Shown here piece after piece: positions 1-7,009 of a DNA stretch of 64,000 nt. The notes beneath the pieces are model-generated. The model had not been told where the DNA came from and did no database searches. It saw only the letters and a list, made by a program, of their open reading frames with translations. Positions within the stretch are counted from its first letter, which is position 1; each line of letters starts with the position of its first letter. This stretch comes from Desulfogranum mediterraneum DSM 13871 (lineage in GTDB: Bacteria; Desulfobacterota; Desulfobulbia; Desulfobulbales; Desulfobulbaceae), in the NCBI RefSeq assembly GCF_000429965.1, contig NZ_KE387005.1:213347-277346 (forward strand), given 5' to 3'. The translations under genes and the position numbers were made by a program.

Positions 1-86
1 AAGGCCTGGAAAAAAAAGGGGTCTATCCGGATCTCCCAAGGCATGAACTCCGGGGGCTCCCCCCTCCCAGTCATCCATTTTTGGGC

Positions 87-110
87 TGTCATTCCCGCGC
101 AGGCAGGGAC
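87..110. repeat. REP-like palindromic repeat, copy 1
   Basis: The core reads TGTCATTCCCGCGCAGGCAG. It matches the copies at 6475-6502 and, inverted, 6744-6770, and belongs to the widespread REP-like family built on a GTCATTCCCGCGCAGG core. It lies in the otherwise gene-free first 230 bases, in which nothing else was recognised. Confidence 0.6.
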
Positions 111-230
111 CCTCTTTATGGTATGAGTGAACAACAGAGCTCCCACACGCTCAAACCTTCCATCAGCACAGCTTTACCATCAGGAGCTGCGACATCCGGA
201 TGCAATCAGCAATCCTGTCCGTAGAGGGGA

Positions 231-1211
231 ATGATGCAAGCGATCGTCTTTAGCAGATACGGAACTCCGGACGCCCTGCAGCTGACAGAGGTTCCCAAGC
301 CTTTAGCAGATGACCATGACGTACTCGTAAAAGTGTACGCCTCATCGGTCAACTCCTGGGACTGGGAGTTTATGAGCGGCAGACCACTCCTCAATCGACT
401 CCTTTACGGCCTCTTCAGACCAAAAACGAGAAAACAGGTACTGGGCGCTGACATTGCAGGGAGAGTCGAATCGGTGGGCAGAAAGGTGTCGCGTTTCCGG
501 CCTGGGGACGAGGTCTTCGGGGACCTCTGGGATAACTGGGGCGGCTTTGCCCAATATGCCTGCGCCCACGAAACGGCCCTTGAAGCAAAGCCGGTGAACC
601 TGAGCTTTGAGCAGGCAGCAGCCGTACCCCAGGCAGGGGTCTTGGCCCTGCAGGGACTTCGCAAGGCCGGACAGATACAGCCGGGAGAGCAGGTCTTGAT
701 CAATGGGGCCGGAGGCGGCGTGGGTACCTTTGCCCTGCAGCTTGCCAGGCTCTGTGGAGCAGAAGTAACGGCCGTGGATGCCGCAGCTAAACTCAGGCTC
801 CTTCGCTCTGTTGGCGCAGACCATATAGTTGATTACACCCGGGAAGATTTCAGCCAAACCGGGAAAACGTACGACCTGATCATCGATTGCCGGAATGTTC
901 GTTCCATGTTCGCCAATAGGCGTGCCTTAAAACCTGGAGGCACCTATGCCATGGTCGGCGGTTCCATGACAGGAGTCTACCAACTGTGGTTGTTAAGCCT
1001 CCTTGGGCGACTGACCCACGATGACCGGAAACTTTGTCTCGTGGCAGAGGGGCCAAATCAGGGGTTGGCAGAGCTGAGGGAGCTGATCGAATCCGGCAAG
1101 ATTCTCCCTGTGGTCGATAGGATCTATCCCCTGAGCCAGGTGCCCCAGGCATTGGCTTACTTCGGAAGAGGGCAGCACAGGGGAAAGATCGTCATCAGCA
1201 TAAGGCAATAA
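231..1211 (+). CDS. MDR-family NAD(P)-dependent oxidoreductase (quinone-reductase-like), copy 1
   Basis: This 326-residue protein belongs to the medium-chain dehydrogenase/reductase superfamily, quinone oxidoreductase-like branch. The N-terminal GroES-like part is followed by GADIAGRVESVG and a Rossmann nucleotide-binding motif GAGGGVGTFALQLA near residue 160. The zinc-ligand pattern of true alcohol dehydrogenases is not evident, so a zinc-independent NADPH-linked reduction of a quinone or enone is the best guess. GAGGGG at 224-229 lies 1 base before the first ATG and 4 before a second ATG at 234, so the start may be 234. A paralogue follows 27 bases downstream, probably in the same transcript. 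The substrate cannot be read from the sequence. Confidence 0.85.
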   Translation: MMQAIVFSRYGTPDALQLTEVPKPLADDHDVLVKVYASSVNSWDWEFMSGRPLLNRLLYGLFRPKTRKQVLGADIAGRVESVGRKVSRFRPGDEVFGDLWDNWGGFAQYACAHETALEAKPVNLSFEQAAAVPQAGVLALQGLRKAGQIQPGEQVLINGAGGGVGTFALQLARLCGAEVTAVDAAAKLRLLRSVGADHIVDYTREDFSQTGKTYDLIIDCRNVRSMFANRRALKPGGTYAMVGGSMTGVYQLWLLSLLGRLTHDDRKLCLVAEGPNQGLAELRELIESGKILPVVDRIYPLSQVPQALAYFGRGQHRGKIVISIRQ

Positions 1212-1238
1212 GGCAATAATCTCAGCGGAGCAGCTGCA

Positions 1239-2234
1239 ATGAAAGCCGTGGTTAATGAAGCGTATGGCTCGCCGGACCGCCTCGATATCCGAGAACTGCC
1301 TACACCGCAACCAGAGGCCGGGGAAATCCTGATCAGGGTCCATGCAACAACGGTGAGCCGCACCGACAGTTGTGCCCTGCGGGCCCATCCCTTTTTCGTG
1401 AGAGCGGCCACAGGGCTGCTCCGTCCAAGGCGAACCATACTCGGCCTCGACTTCGCCGGTACGGTGGAGGCGCTCGGCAGGGGGGTGGTAAAATTCCACG
1501 AGGGAGACCGCGTTTTCGGTTTGACCCCGGACGGATACGGTGCACACGCAGAGTACCTCTGTCTGCCGGCAGAAGGTGCGGTCAGCCCCATGCCGCCCGG
1601 CAAACGATTTCAAGAGCTGGTCGTCTGCGAGGGCGCCTGGTACGCCAACACCTACCTGGAGAGGTTCAGGCTTGGCCCCGGCCACAGGATCCTGATTTAC
1701 GGGGCATCCGGAGCGATCGGCACCTCGGCCCTCCAGCTTGCAAAAATCCATGGGGCCGAGGTGACCGCAGTGGTCTCGCCCCCCCATCTCAGCCTGGCCA
1801 GAGAGCTCGGGGCGGACCGGGTCATCGACTACACGGCCGAAGACTTTACAGCGCTTGGGAATTGCTTTGATTTCGTGCTCGACGCGGTCGGCAAGAGCTC
1901 CTACCTGCAATGTCGCCCTCTGCTGAAAAGAGACGGCGTCTTTGCTGCGACAGATCTTGGCCCCTGCTGGCAAAATCTCCTCTTGGCGACCTGGTCGGCA
2001 CTCACCGGCACCGGCCGGGTGGTGTTCCCCATCCCCCGTCAGGACCCGTCCTTTCTCGCCTTTCTCAGGGAGCGTATCCAGGCGGGTGAGTTCCGCGCCG
2101 TCATAGACAGAGAGTATCCCCTGGAAAAGATCGCTGCTGCCTATCGTTATGTGGAGACAGAGCAAAAGGCTGGAATCGTCGTTATCGCAGTGGTCGAGGA
2201 AGATAACGATAATGGCACCGATAAAGGCAGCTGA
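1239..2234 (+). CDS. MDR-family NAD(P)-dependent oxidoreductase, copy 2
   Basis: A second medium-chain dehydrogenase/reductase of 331 residues, paralogous to the preceding gene. It shows LGLDFAGTVEALG in the catalytic domain, a Rossmann motif YGASGAIGTSALQLAK near residue 150, and ADRVIDYTAEDF, parallel to ADHIVDYTREDF in copy 1. CGGAG lies about ten bases before the ATG. Close spacing suggests co-transcription with copy 1, and the pair probably arose by tandem duplication followed by divergence. It is expected to be a cytosolic NADPH-dependent reductase of unknown substrate. About 300 bases after it hold no convincing gene. Confidence 0.85.
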   Translation: MKAVVNEAYGSPDRLDIRELPTPQPEAGEILIRVHATTVSRTDSCALRAHPFFVRAATGLLRPRRTILGLDFAGTVEALGRGVVKFHEGDRVFGLTPDGYGAHAEYLCLPAEGAVSPMPPGKRFQELVVCEGAWYANTYLERFRLGPGHRILIYGASGAIGTSALQLAKIHGAEVTAVVSPPHLSLARELGADRVIDYTAEDFTALGNCFDFVLDAVGKSSYLQCRPLLKRDGVFAATDLGPCWQNLLLATWSALTGTGRVVFPIPRQDPSFLAFLRERIQAGEFRAVIDREYPLEKIAAAYRYVETEQKAGIVVIAVVEEDNDNGTDKGS

Positions 2235-2539
2235 GAGAAGGCATCAAGCCAGACCAATTAGGATGGTCCGGCAATGGACTGTAGCCTTCAGCCTGGAGCA
2301 GGGGCGCAGCTGCCGGCTTGTTTTTCCAGAAAAAAACTGCTTGCCTGCAGCCGGGCTGTTGCTGGCGATAGTCCCGGTGAGCAGCGCCGCTGATCCGTCG
2401 GAATTGCCGGCCTTGCCCGAAGCGCCGGCAAGTGAAGCCCTGGCCTTGGGAGCTGTGGCCGCCTCCCATGGTTCCCGCTCTGAGCCAGTCAGTATAAACT
2501 ACCCAGGAGTTGGGTATTAATCAGTCAAGGAGAAGGTAT

Positions 2540-3121
2540 ATGAAGAGCAAGAAGCTGTTGATGCTTGTCGGCGATTACGTGGAAGACTATGAGGTGATGG
2601 TCCCCTTTCAGGCCCTGTCCATGCTGGGCTACCAGGTGGATGCCGTCTGTCCGGAGAAGAAGGGTGGCGAAATCGTCCGCACCTCGATCCATGACTTTGA
2701 GGGCGACCAGACCTACAGTGAGAAACGGGGGCACAACTTTACCCTGAATGCGGACTTTTCAGCGGTCTCGGCAAAAGACTACCTGGGACTGATCGTCCCC
2801 GGCGGTCGCGCCCCGGAATACCTGCGCCTCAACCCGGAGGTGCTGGAGCTGGTCCGGGCCTTTGCCCAGGCGGGCAAGCCCATGGCCGCCATCTGCCATG
2901 GCGCCCAGCTGCTCTCCGCAGCAGGCGTACTCCAGGGACGTGAGTGCTCGGCCTACCCTGCCTGTGCTCCGGAAGTGGCCCTGGCCGGAGGCAGCTACGT
3001 GGCCGTGGAGATGGATGCGGCCCATGTGGAGGGCAACCTGGTGACCGCCCCTGCCTGGCCGGCCCATCCTAGCTGGCTGGCCAAGTTTATCCACCTCCTG
3101 GGTGCCAAGATCGAAATCTAG
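2540..3121 (+). CDS. DJ-1/PfpI family protein (class I glutamine amidotransferase-like)
   Basis: A 193-residue single-domain protein of the DJ-1/PfpI/ThiJ family, whose members act as stress-linked proteases, deglycases or glyoxalases. The nucleophile-elbow motif [10 protein letters not shown] near residue 115 supplies the conserved cysteine, with a downstream histidine in [21 protein letters not shown] is also typical. The start at 2540 was chosen because AAGGAGAAGG sits just upstream; an in-frame start at 2510 lacks this. It stands alone, with a strong hairpin a few bases past the stop. The exact activity cannot be fixed from sequence. Confidence 0.88.
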   Translation: MKSKKLLMLVGDYVEDYEVMVPFQALSMLGYQVDAVCPEKKGGEIVRTSIHDFEGDQTYSEKRGHNFTLNADFSAVSAKDYLGLIVPGGRAPEYLRLNPEVLELVRAFAQAGKPMAAICHGAQLLSAAGVLQGRECSAYPACAPEVALAGGSYVAVEMDAAHVEGNLVTAPAWPAHPSWLAKFIHLLGAKIEI

Positions 3122-3124
3122 TCG

Positions 3125-3180
3125 GCCAAGATCGTCACCAGGGAGCGCAGTCCTGCTGCGCCCCTGGTGACGATCCTGGC
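3125..3180 (+). terminator. Long hairpin after the DJ-1 gene
   Basis: An inverted repeat of about 25 bases per arm around a 5-base loop contains the perfect block GATCGTCACCAGGG / CCCTGGTGACGATC, with one mismatch and one bulge further along. It starts 4 bases after the stop codon. There is no T-run behind it, so it may stabilise the mRNA end or work with Rho rather than act as a classical intrinsic terminator. Confidence 0.5.
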
Positions 3181-3350
3181 ACCCAGCTTCGCCCACCCCC
3201 CCTGTGGCTGCCGACAAAGGGCCTTTGCCGGTACGCCTCAAGGGAGGAGTCGTTCGGGGAGCCTCTCCACCCTCATCCGAGCCGGCCTGCTTCGAGGCTG
3301 GCGCCCGAACGGCCCTCAGCCCGGCTGCACAGCAGGCGCCTCCGAGGCAG

Positions 3351-3512
3351 CTACTCCTGAGCCTTTTCGATGGCCATCTTGAATCGGGTCGAGGAGAAGG
3401 GACGACAGCAAGCGGTGCAGGATTTGCCCGGTGTCTTGAAGTGGCTGAGCTTCTCGGTGATCTTGCTGCCGCACTTGGGGCAGCTAACGGTGATGGTCTT
3501 GTCCTCTTGCAT
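3351..3512 (-). CDS. Small zinc-ribbon protein (53 aa)
   Basis: A 53-residue protein beginning MQEDKTITVSCPKCG, with a second cysteine pair in CTACC. The CPxCG plus CxxC arrangement is that of a zinc ribbon, so it probably binds one zinc ion. The start was set at 3512 because GGAG lies about 8 bases upstream and everything further upstream in the frame looks non-coding. Such mini-proteins are often nucleic-acid- or protein-binding adaptors, but no specific role can be assigned. The upstream spacer has a small palindrome (TCAACAG / CTGTTGA, 3578-3599) that could be an operator. Confidence 0.6.
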   Translation of the reverse strand: MQEDKTITVSCPKCGSKITEKLSHFKTPGKSCTACCRPFSSTRFKMAIEKAQE

Positions 3513-3759
3513 AAGATTTCTCCATGGAAAGATGAGTAAACAACCTACCAAATTGAAGCATAGCAACTCCACTCGGGTCAACAGAAAATTGACTGTTGAG
3601 TCAAGATCATATCCCCAGGGGCAGCGCTCACAGGGTGCAGACTCCACACCCTGCCGCCGCCCCGCCCCCCAGTTCCAGAGAAGGAACGGGCGTCTCATGA
3701 ACGAATACTGCTGTCTCATAACCATTGACATATTCCGATCGCACACCAGATCCCGGGAT

Positions 3760-4641
3760 CTATTCCCCACGAAAGGCTCTCATCATTTGAGCCGGGCTCT
3801 GACCGAAATAGCGTTTAAACTCACGACTGAACTGGGAAACGCTTTCATAGCCCACCTTATCGGCCGCAATATATACTTTCATCTTTTCGTGCTGGATAAG
3901 ATCTCGGGCCTTGGTCAAGCGTACCTTTTTCAAATAGCGGCCAGGTGATTCGGAGGTCACCTCCTTGAAGGTTCTGTGAAAGGTGGACAAACTCATATTT
4001 GCCAGCCGGGCCAGTTGCTCCACCTCAAGCTTCGCGGAATAGTCACTGTGAATCAATCTCAATGTATTTGAAACCCGTGCAAAATTCCCATTGTGCATGG
4101 CGAGCGCATACAGTGACGGAGCCTGGGTCCCGCAAAGGGCTCGATAGAGTATCTCCTTGACACATCCCGGAGCCAGTATCCTGGCTTCAGTTTCAGACTG
4201 AAGGCTCTTCAACAACCTGCAAACAGCGTCATACATCTCCTCGTCCAGCATAGCCGGGCCTACCCCTTTGGGAATCTCACTCGGTTTAGCGCTTTCTCCC
4301 CCGCTGTGCTGTCCCACCAGTCCTATCAGTTCATGGAGGATGACCATTTCGATGTCAATATACAGCCCCAAAAACGGCGCACTCCCACTGGTAAAGGTCT
4401 CACATTGGAATGGGATGGGAACAGAAGCGACCAGGTAATTATTGGCATCATACTGGAAGGTCCGGTCCCCCAGGTAACCTATCTTTCGCCCCTGAGCGAC
4501 TATAAAAATTCCAGAATCATAGATAAGCGGGGTTCTTGGAATATGGTTACAGGATTTGAAGAATCGAACCCCTTTCAATCGTGACTCTGTGAACAGTTCC
4601 TGCAGACAAAACTGCTCAAGCAGCCCTATCATCCCGAACAT
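3760..4641 (-). CDS. AraC-family transcriptional regulator (AraC_N type)
   Basis: A 293-residue regulator. The N-terminal half (GIFIVAQGRKIGYLGD, NNYLVASVPIPFQCET) matches the AraC_N sensor family. The C-terminal hundred residues hold two helix-turn-helices (LARLANMSLSTFHRTFKE and AADKVGYESVSQFSREFKR). The start at 4641 is preceded by AAGGAGGTCG, an excellent ribosome-binding site, and is preferred over the longer frame starting at 4710. It is divergent from the iron-containing alcohol dehydrogenase, 227 bases apart. AraC_N regulators commonly control a neighbouring oxidoreductase gene, so this is its likely target. The inducer is unknown. Confidence 0.9.
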   Translation of the reverse strand: MFGMIGLLEQFCLQELFTESRLKGVRFFKSCNHIPRTPLIYDSGIFIVAQGRKIGYLGDRTFQYDANNYLVASVPIPFQCETFTSGSAPFLGLYIDIEMVILHELIGLVGQHSGGESAKPSEIPKGVGPAMLDEEMYDAVCRLLKSLQSETEARILAPGCVKEILYRALCGTQAPSLYALAMHNGNFARVSNTLRLIHSDYSAKLEVEQLARLANMSLSTFHRTFKEVTSESPGRYLKKVRLTKARDLIQHEKMKVYIAADKVGYESVSQFSREFKRYFGQSPAQMMRAFRGE

Positions 4642-4868
4642 GGACGACCTCCTTGCACCCCATTCTTTACCAGGCCTCTCGGCGACAGCAAAAGATATGA
4701 ATTGAACCAATTAACGACCTCAGAGTATCCCGAATGACATAAAAAGGCAATATTTAGAGAGAAACAGATATTCCCTTCTGCCGCAGATGCACCTATATTT
4801 CCAGCCGAGCTCAACAAAGCAGTGCATCCACAAGATCAGAAAGTTCACCCAACAACAAGGAGTAATTC
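4642..4868. promoter_or_regulatory. Divergent spacer between araC-type gene and Fe-ADH gene
   Basis: This AT-rich spacer must hold the promoters for both divergent genes and probably the AraC-type operator. No unambiguous -35/-10 pair or direct-repeat operator could be picked by eye. The only clear signals are the ribosome-binding sites at each end. Confidence 0.4.
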
Positions 4869-6041
4869 ATGTCCTCATTTATAGTTCCACGACACACCTA
4901 TCACGGCCCCGGCTCCCTGGAGAACCTGAAGGAAGTTCGAGCGAAAAAGGCAGTTATCGTCACCGGCGGCAGCTCAATGAAACGGTTCGGTTTTTTGGAA
5001 AAAACCATCGCCCTTTTAGAGGAAGCGGACATAGCCTCGGTGGTCTTTGAAGGCGTGGAGAGCGACCCTTCTGTTACAACCGTCATGAAGGGCGTTGATC
5101 TCTTCAACCGTGAAAACCCTGACCTCATCATCGGCCTGGGTGGTTGTTCAGCCATTGATGCAGCCAAAGCCATGTGGGTATTCTATGAATATCCTGAAGT
5201 AACATTTGATGAGATAACAGCCCCCTTCACCATCAAGCCATTGCGGAACAAGGCCCGCTTCGTGGCGATCCCATCCACCAGCGGAACAGGAACCGAGGCT
5301 ACCTGCGTGGCGGTTATCACGGACACCGCCAAGGGAATTAAACATCCGCTGGTTTCCTATGAGATCTGCCCGGACATCGCAATTGTTGACGGTGAGCTGG
5401 CCAAGAGCATGCCTCCCAACGTCACTGCAAACACCGGCATGGATGCCCTATCCCACGATGTTGAAGCCGTTGTCGCAGCTCTGGCAAGCCCTCACACCGA
5501 CGCCCTGGCTGTCGATTCAGTCCGGATGATTTTTAAGAACCTTCCCCGTGCCTGCGAGAATGGAGAAGAGATAGAGGCTCGTCAGGCCATGCATGATGCC
5601 TCCTGCCTGGCGGGAATGGCCTTTTCCAACGCCATTCTTGGAATTGTTCACTCCATATCTCACCAGATAGGTGGAATGTTCGGAGTTCCCCACGGCCGTG
5701 CCAATGCCATCCTGATGCCCAACGTCATTCGCTACAACAGCCAGGAAACCGATAAGTACTCCCTGCTGGCCCAGGCCCTTGGCAAGAAAACTGTTGAAGA
5801 GTTCGTCATCGAGATCGAAAAACTCCGTGAAAGGGTAGGAATAGAAGACAGCTTCCAGGCATACGGCATTGATCCGAAGGCATGGGAAGAAAAACTGGAG
5901 GCAATGGTGGAAAACGCCATGGCAGACCCCTGCACCGGTACAAATCCCAGAAAGCCGACTCCGGAGGAGATGAGAATGCTCTTCCAGTGCTGCTACAGCG
6001 GTGAAACGGTCCATCTCTCAAAAATAAAAAAGGCCGGGTGA
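4869..6041 (+). CDS. Iron-containing alcohol dehydrogenase (group III)
   Basis: A 390-residue NAD(P)-dependent, metal-dependent alcohol dehydrogenase of the Fe-ADH family. The nucleotide-binding GLGGCSAIDAAKA lies near residue 90 and AIPSTSGTGTEAT near 135. The metal ligands are visible: Asp and His in TGMDALSHDVEA near 195, and two His in GIVHSISHQIGGMFGVPHGR near 260-275. Length is typical. AAGGAG lies 7 bases before the ATG. It likely interconverts aldehydes and short-chain alcohols or diols during fermentation or alcohol oxidation in the cytoplasm. The divergent AraC-type regulator probably controls it. Confidence 0.93.
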   Translation: MSSFIVPRHTYHGPGSLENLKEVRAKKAVIVTGGSSMKRFGFLEKTIALLEEADIASVVFEGVESDPSVTTVMKGVDLFNRENPDLIIGLGGCSAIDAAKAMWVFYEYPEVTFDEITAPFTIKPLRNKARFVAIPSTSGTGTEATCVAVITDTAKGIKHPLVSYEICPDIAIVDGELAKSMPPNVTANTGMDALSHDVEAVVAALASPHTDALAVDSVRMIFKNLPRACENGEEIEARQAMHDASCLAGMAFSNAILGIVHSISHQIGGMFGVPHGRANAILMPNVIRYNSQETDKYSLLAQALGKKTVEEFVIEIEKLRERVGIEDSFQAYGIDPKAWEEKLEAMVENAMADPCTGTNPRKPTPEEMRMLFQCCYSGETVHLSKIKKAG

Positions 6042-6063
6042 AAGTAATCGGCATTTTTTTTAG

Positions 6064-6092
6064 AAGCGCGGCAGGAGTTCCCTGCCGCGCTT
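6064..6092 (+). terminator. Hairpin after the Fe-ADH gene
   Basis: A perfect 12-bp stem (AAGCGCGGCAGG / CCTGCCGCGCTT) with a 5-base loop begins 23 bases past the stop. An eight-T run lies before rather than after it, so it is a possible rather than certain terminator. Confidence 0.5.
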
Positions 6093-6474
6093 CATGGTGG
6101 ATCAAGTCGAGCTGATAAGCCCTACCCCGCGTTACTCCTGAACCTGGTCTGAGAGGGGGTGAACGGTGCAAGCGCAGCGAGTTCTCAAACTCTCGCCCCC
6201 ATCTTCGGCGATCAGGAGTAGAGCATGGCGCAGGGACCCCACAGGTAGAGGAAAGGAGGCAGAACGCACTTTTGAGAGACGAAAACAGAGGTGACCTCAA
6301 GGTCAATTGAGCCCTGGAATAAAGAGCCCCCCTTTCTGTCATAGATCTGCCTGAAGCGGCCACTTTTGTTATGCAATTACGTATAATACTCAGCCAAGAT
6401 ATATCTATCTATGTAGACAGTTCGCTGATTCTATTTCCCTTTTTCTTCTTTTACCGTCATGCCATTGCCCCTAC

Positions 6475-6502
6475 CGTCATGCCCGCGCAGGCAGGCATCC
6501 GG
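6475..6502. repeat. REP-like palindromic repeat, copy 2
   Basis: The unit reads CGTCATGCCCGCGCAGGCAG and then GCATCCGG, close to copy 1 at 87-110. A partial extra copy of its left end (TACCGTCATGCC) occurs about 20 bases upstream. It marks the 3' side of the decayed GIY-YIG gene. Confidence 0.6.
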
Positions 6503-6507
6503 GTCTG

Positions 6508-6720
6508 TTATGGGTGTCTTGAATAATGATATTTTTCGATCAAGATATAGTCTTGCCTGATATAATGCGATGCACTGGGGGGCATTTCATCACTGCTTCT
6601 TTTTTTGATAAGGGTTTCTATTTGAATGTTTTTCTGTTCCCAGAAAGGCCTTAGCTGATCGCTGCTCACACCGGTGTAGAGTGTCCCCTTCGGTCTGCTC
6701 GCCAAGATGGAGACGCTGGA
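6508..6720 (-). pseudogene. Degraded GIY-YIG endonuclease-like gene
   Basis: On the minus strand the text ILASRPKGTLYTGVSSD matches the start of small GIY-YIG nuclease-like proteins (normally about 90-100 residues, with an ILAS..GTLYTGVT..L core). After it the reading frame gives QLRPFWEQKN and then loses similarity, and the open frame stops after only about 65 residues. The catalytic Arg, Glu and Asn region is not recognisable. Flanking REP-like repeats are a common setting for this gene family. It is inferred to be a non-functional remnant. Confidence 0.55.
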
Positions 6721-6743
6721 GCGCTGCCTGGTCCCTCAAAGAT

Positions 6744-6770
6744 GGGCTTCCCGCCTGCGTGGCAATGACA
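6744..6770. repeat. REP-like palindromic repeat, copy 3 (inverted)
   Basis: The sequence GGCTTCCCGCCTGCGTGGCA followed by ATGACA is the reverse orientation of the unit at 87-110 and 6475-6502. It lies upstream of the decayed GIY-YIG gene. Confidence 0.55.
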
Positions 6771-7009
6771 GAAAAAAACTGCCCCCTACCTCAGTACCAA
6801 AAAATTCAATCTGTCCCCCGAGATAGAAGAAAAATGGCTGCGTTTCATGGCTAAGCAGTTTTTTCCCGCCGATAAGTGCAGGAAAACCACTCCCGGGTGG
6901 AGTATGCTATACTTATCTCAAGAAACCACTTTCCCGTTCGTCAGCTAGAGGAATCTGGCAGCTCCACCGCGCACCATTGATCGGTCACATACAAAGAGGG
7001 CATGCACCG

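Larger units (their letters stand above)
6093..7009. other. Gene-poor spacer with decayed mobile DNA
   Basis: About 900 bases between the Fe-ADH gene and the transporter hold two REP-like repeats and a degraded GIY-YIG gene between them, listed separately. The remainder (6093-6470 and 6775-7000) shows no coding signal and no recognisable RNA. Confidence 0.5.

Noticed and set aside
993-2165. 390-codon minus-strand open frame
   Set aside because: Antisense to the two MDR genes, which have clear Rossmann motifs on the plus strand.
2149-2520. 123-codon plus-strand frame between the MDR and DJ-1 genes
   Set aside because: It starts inside the second MDR gene, has low-complexity Ala/Pro/Ser content, no good ribosome-binding site and no recognised family.
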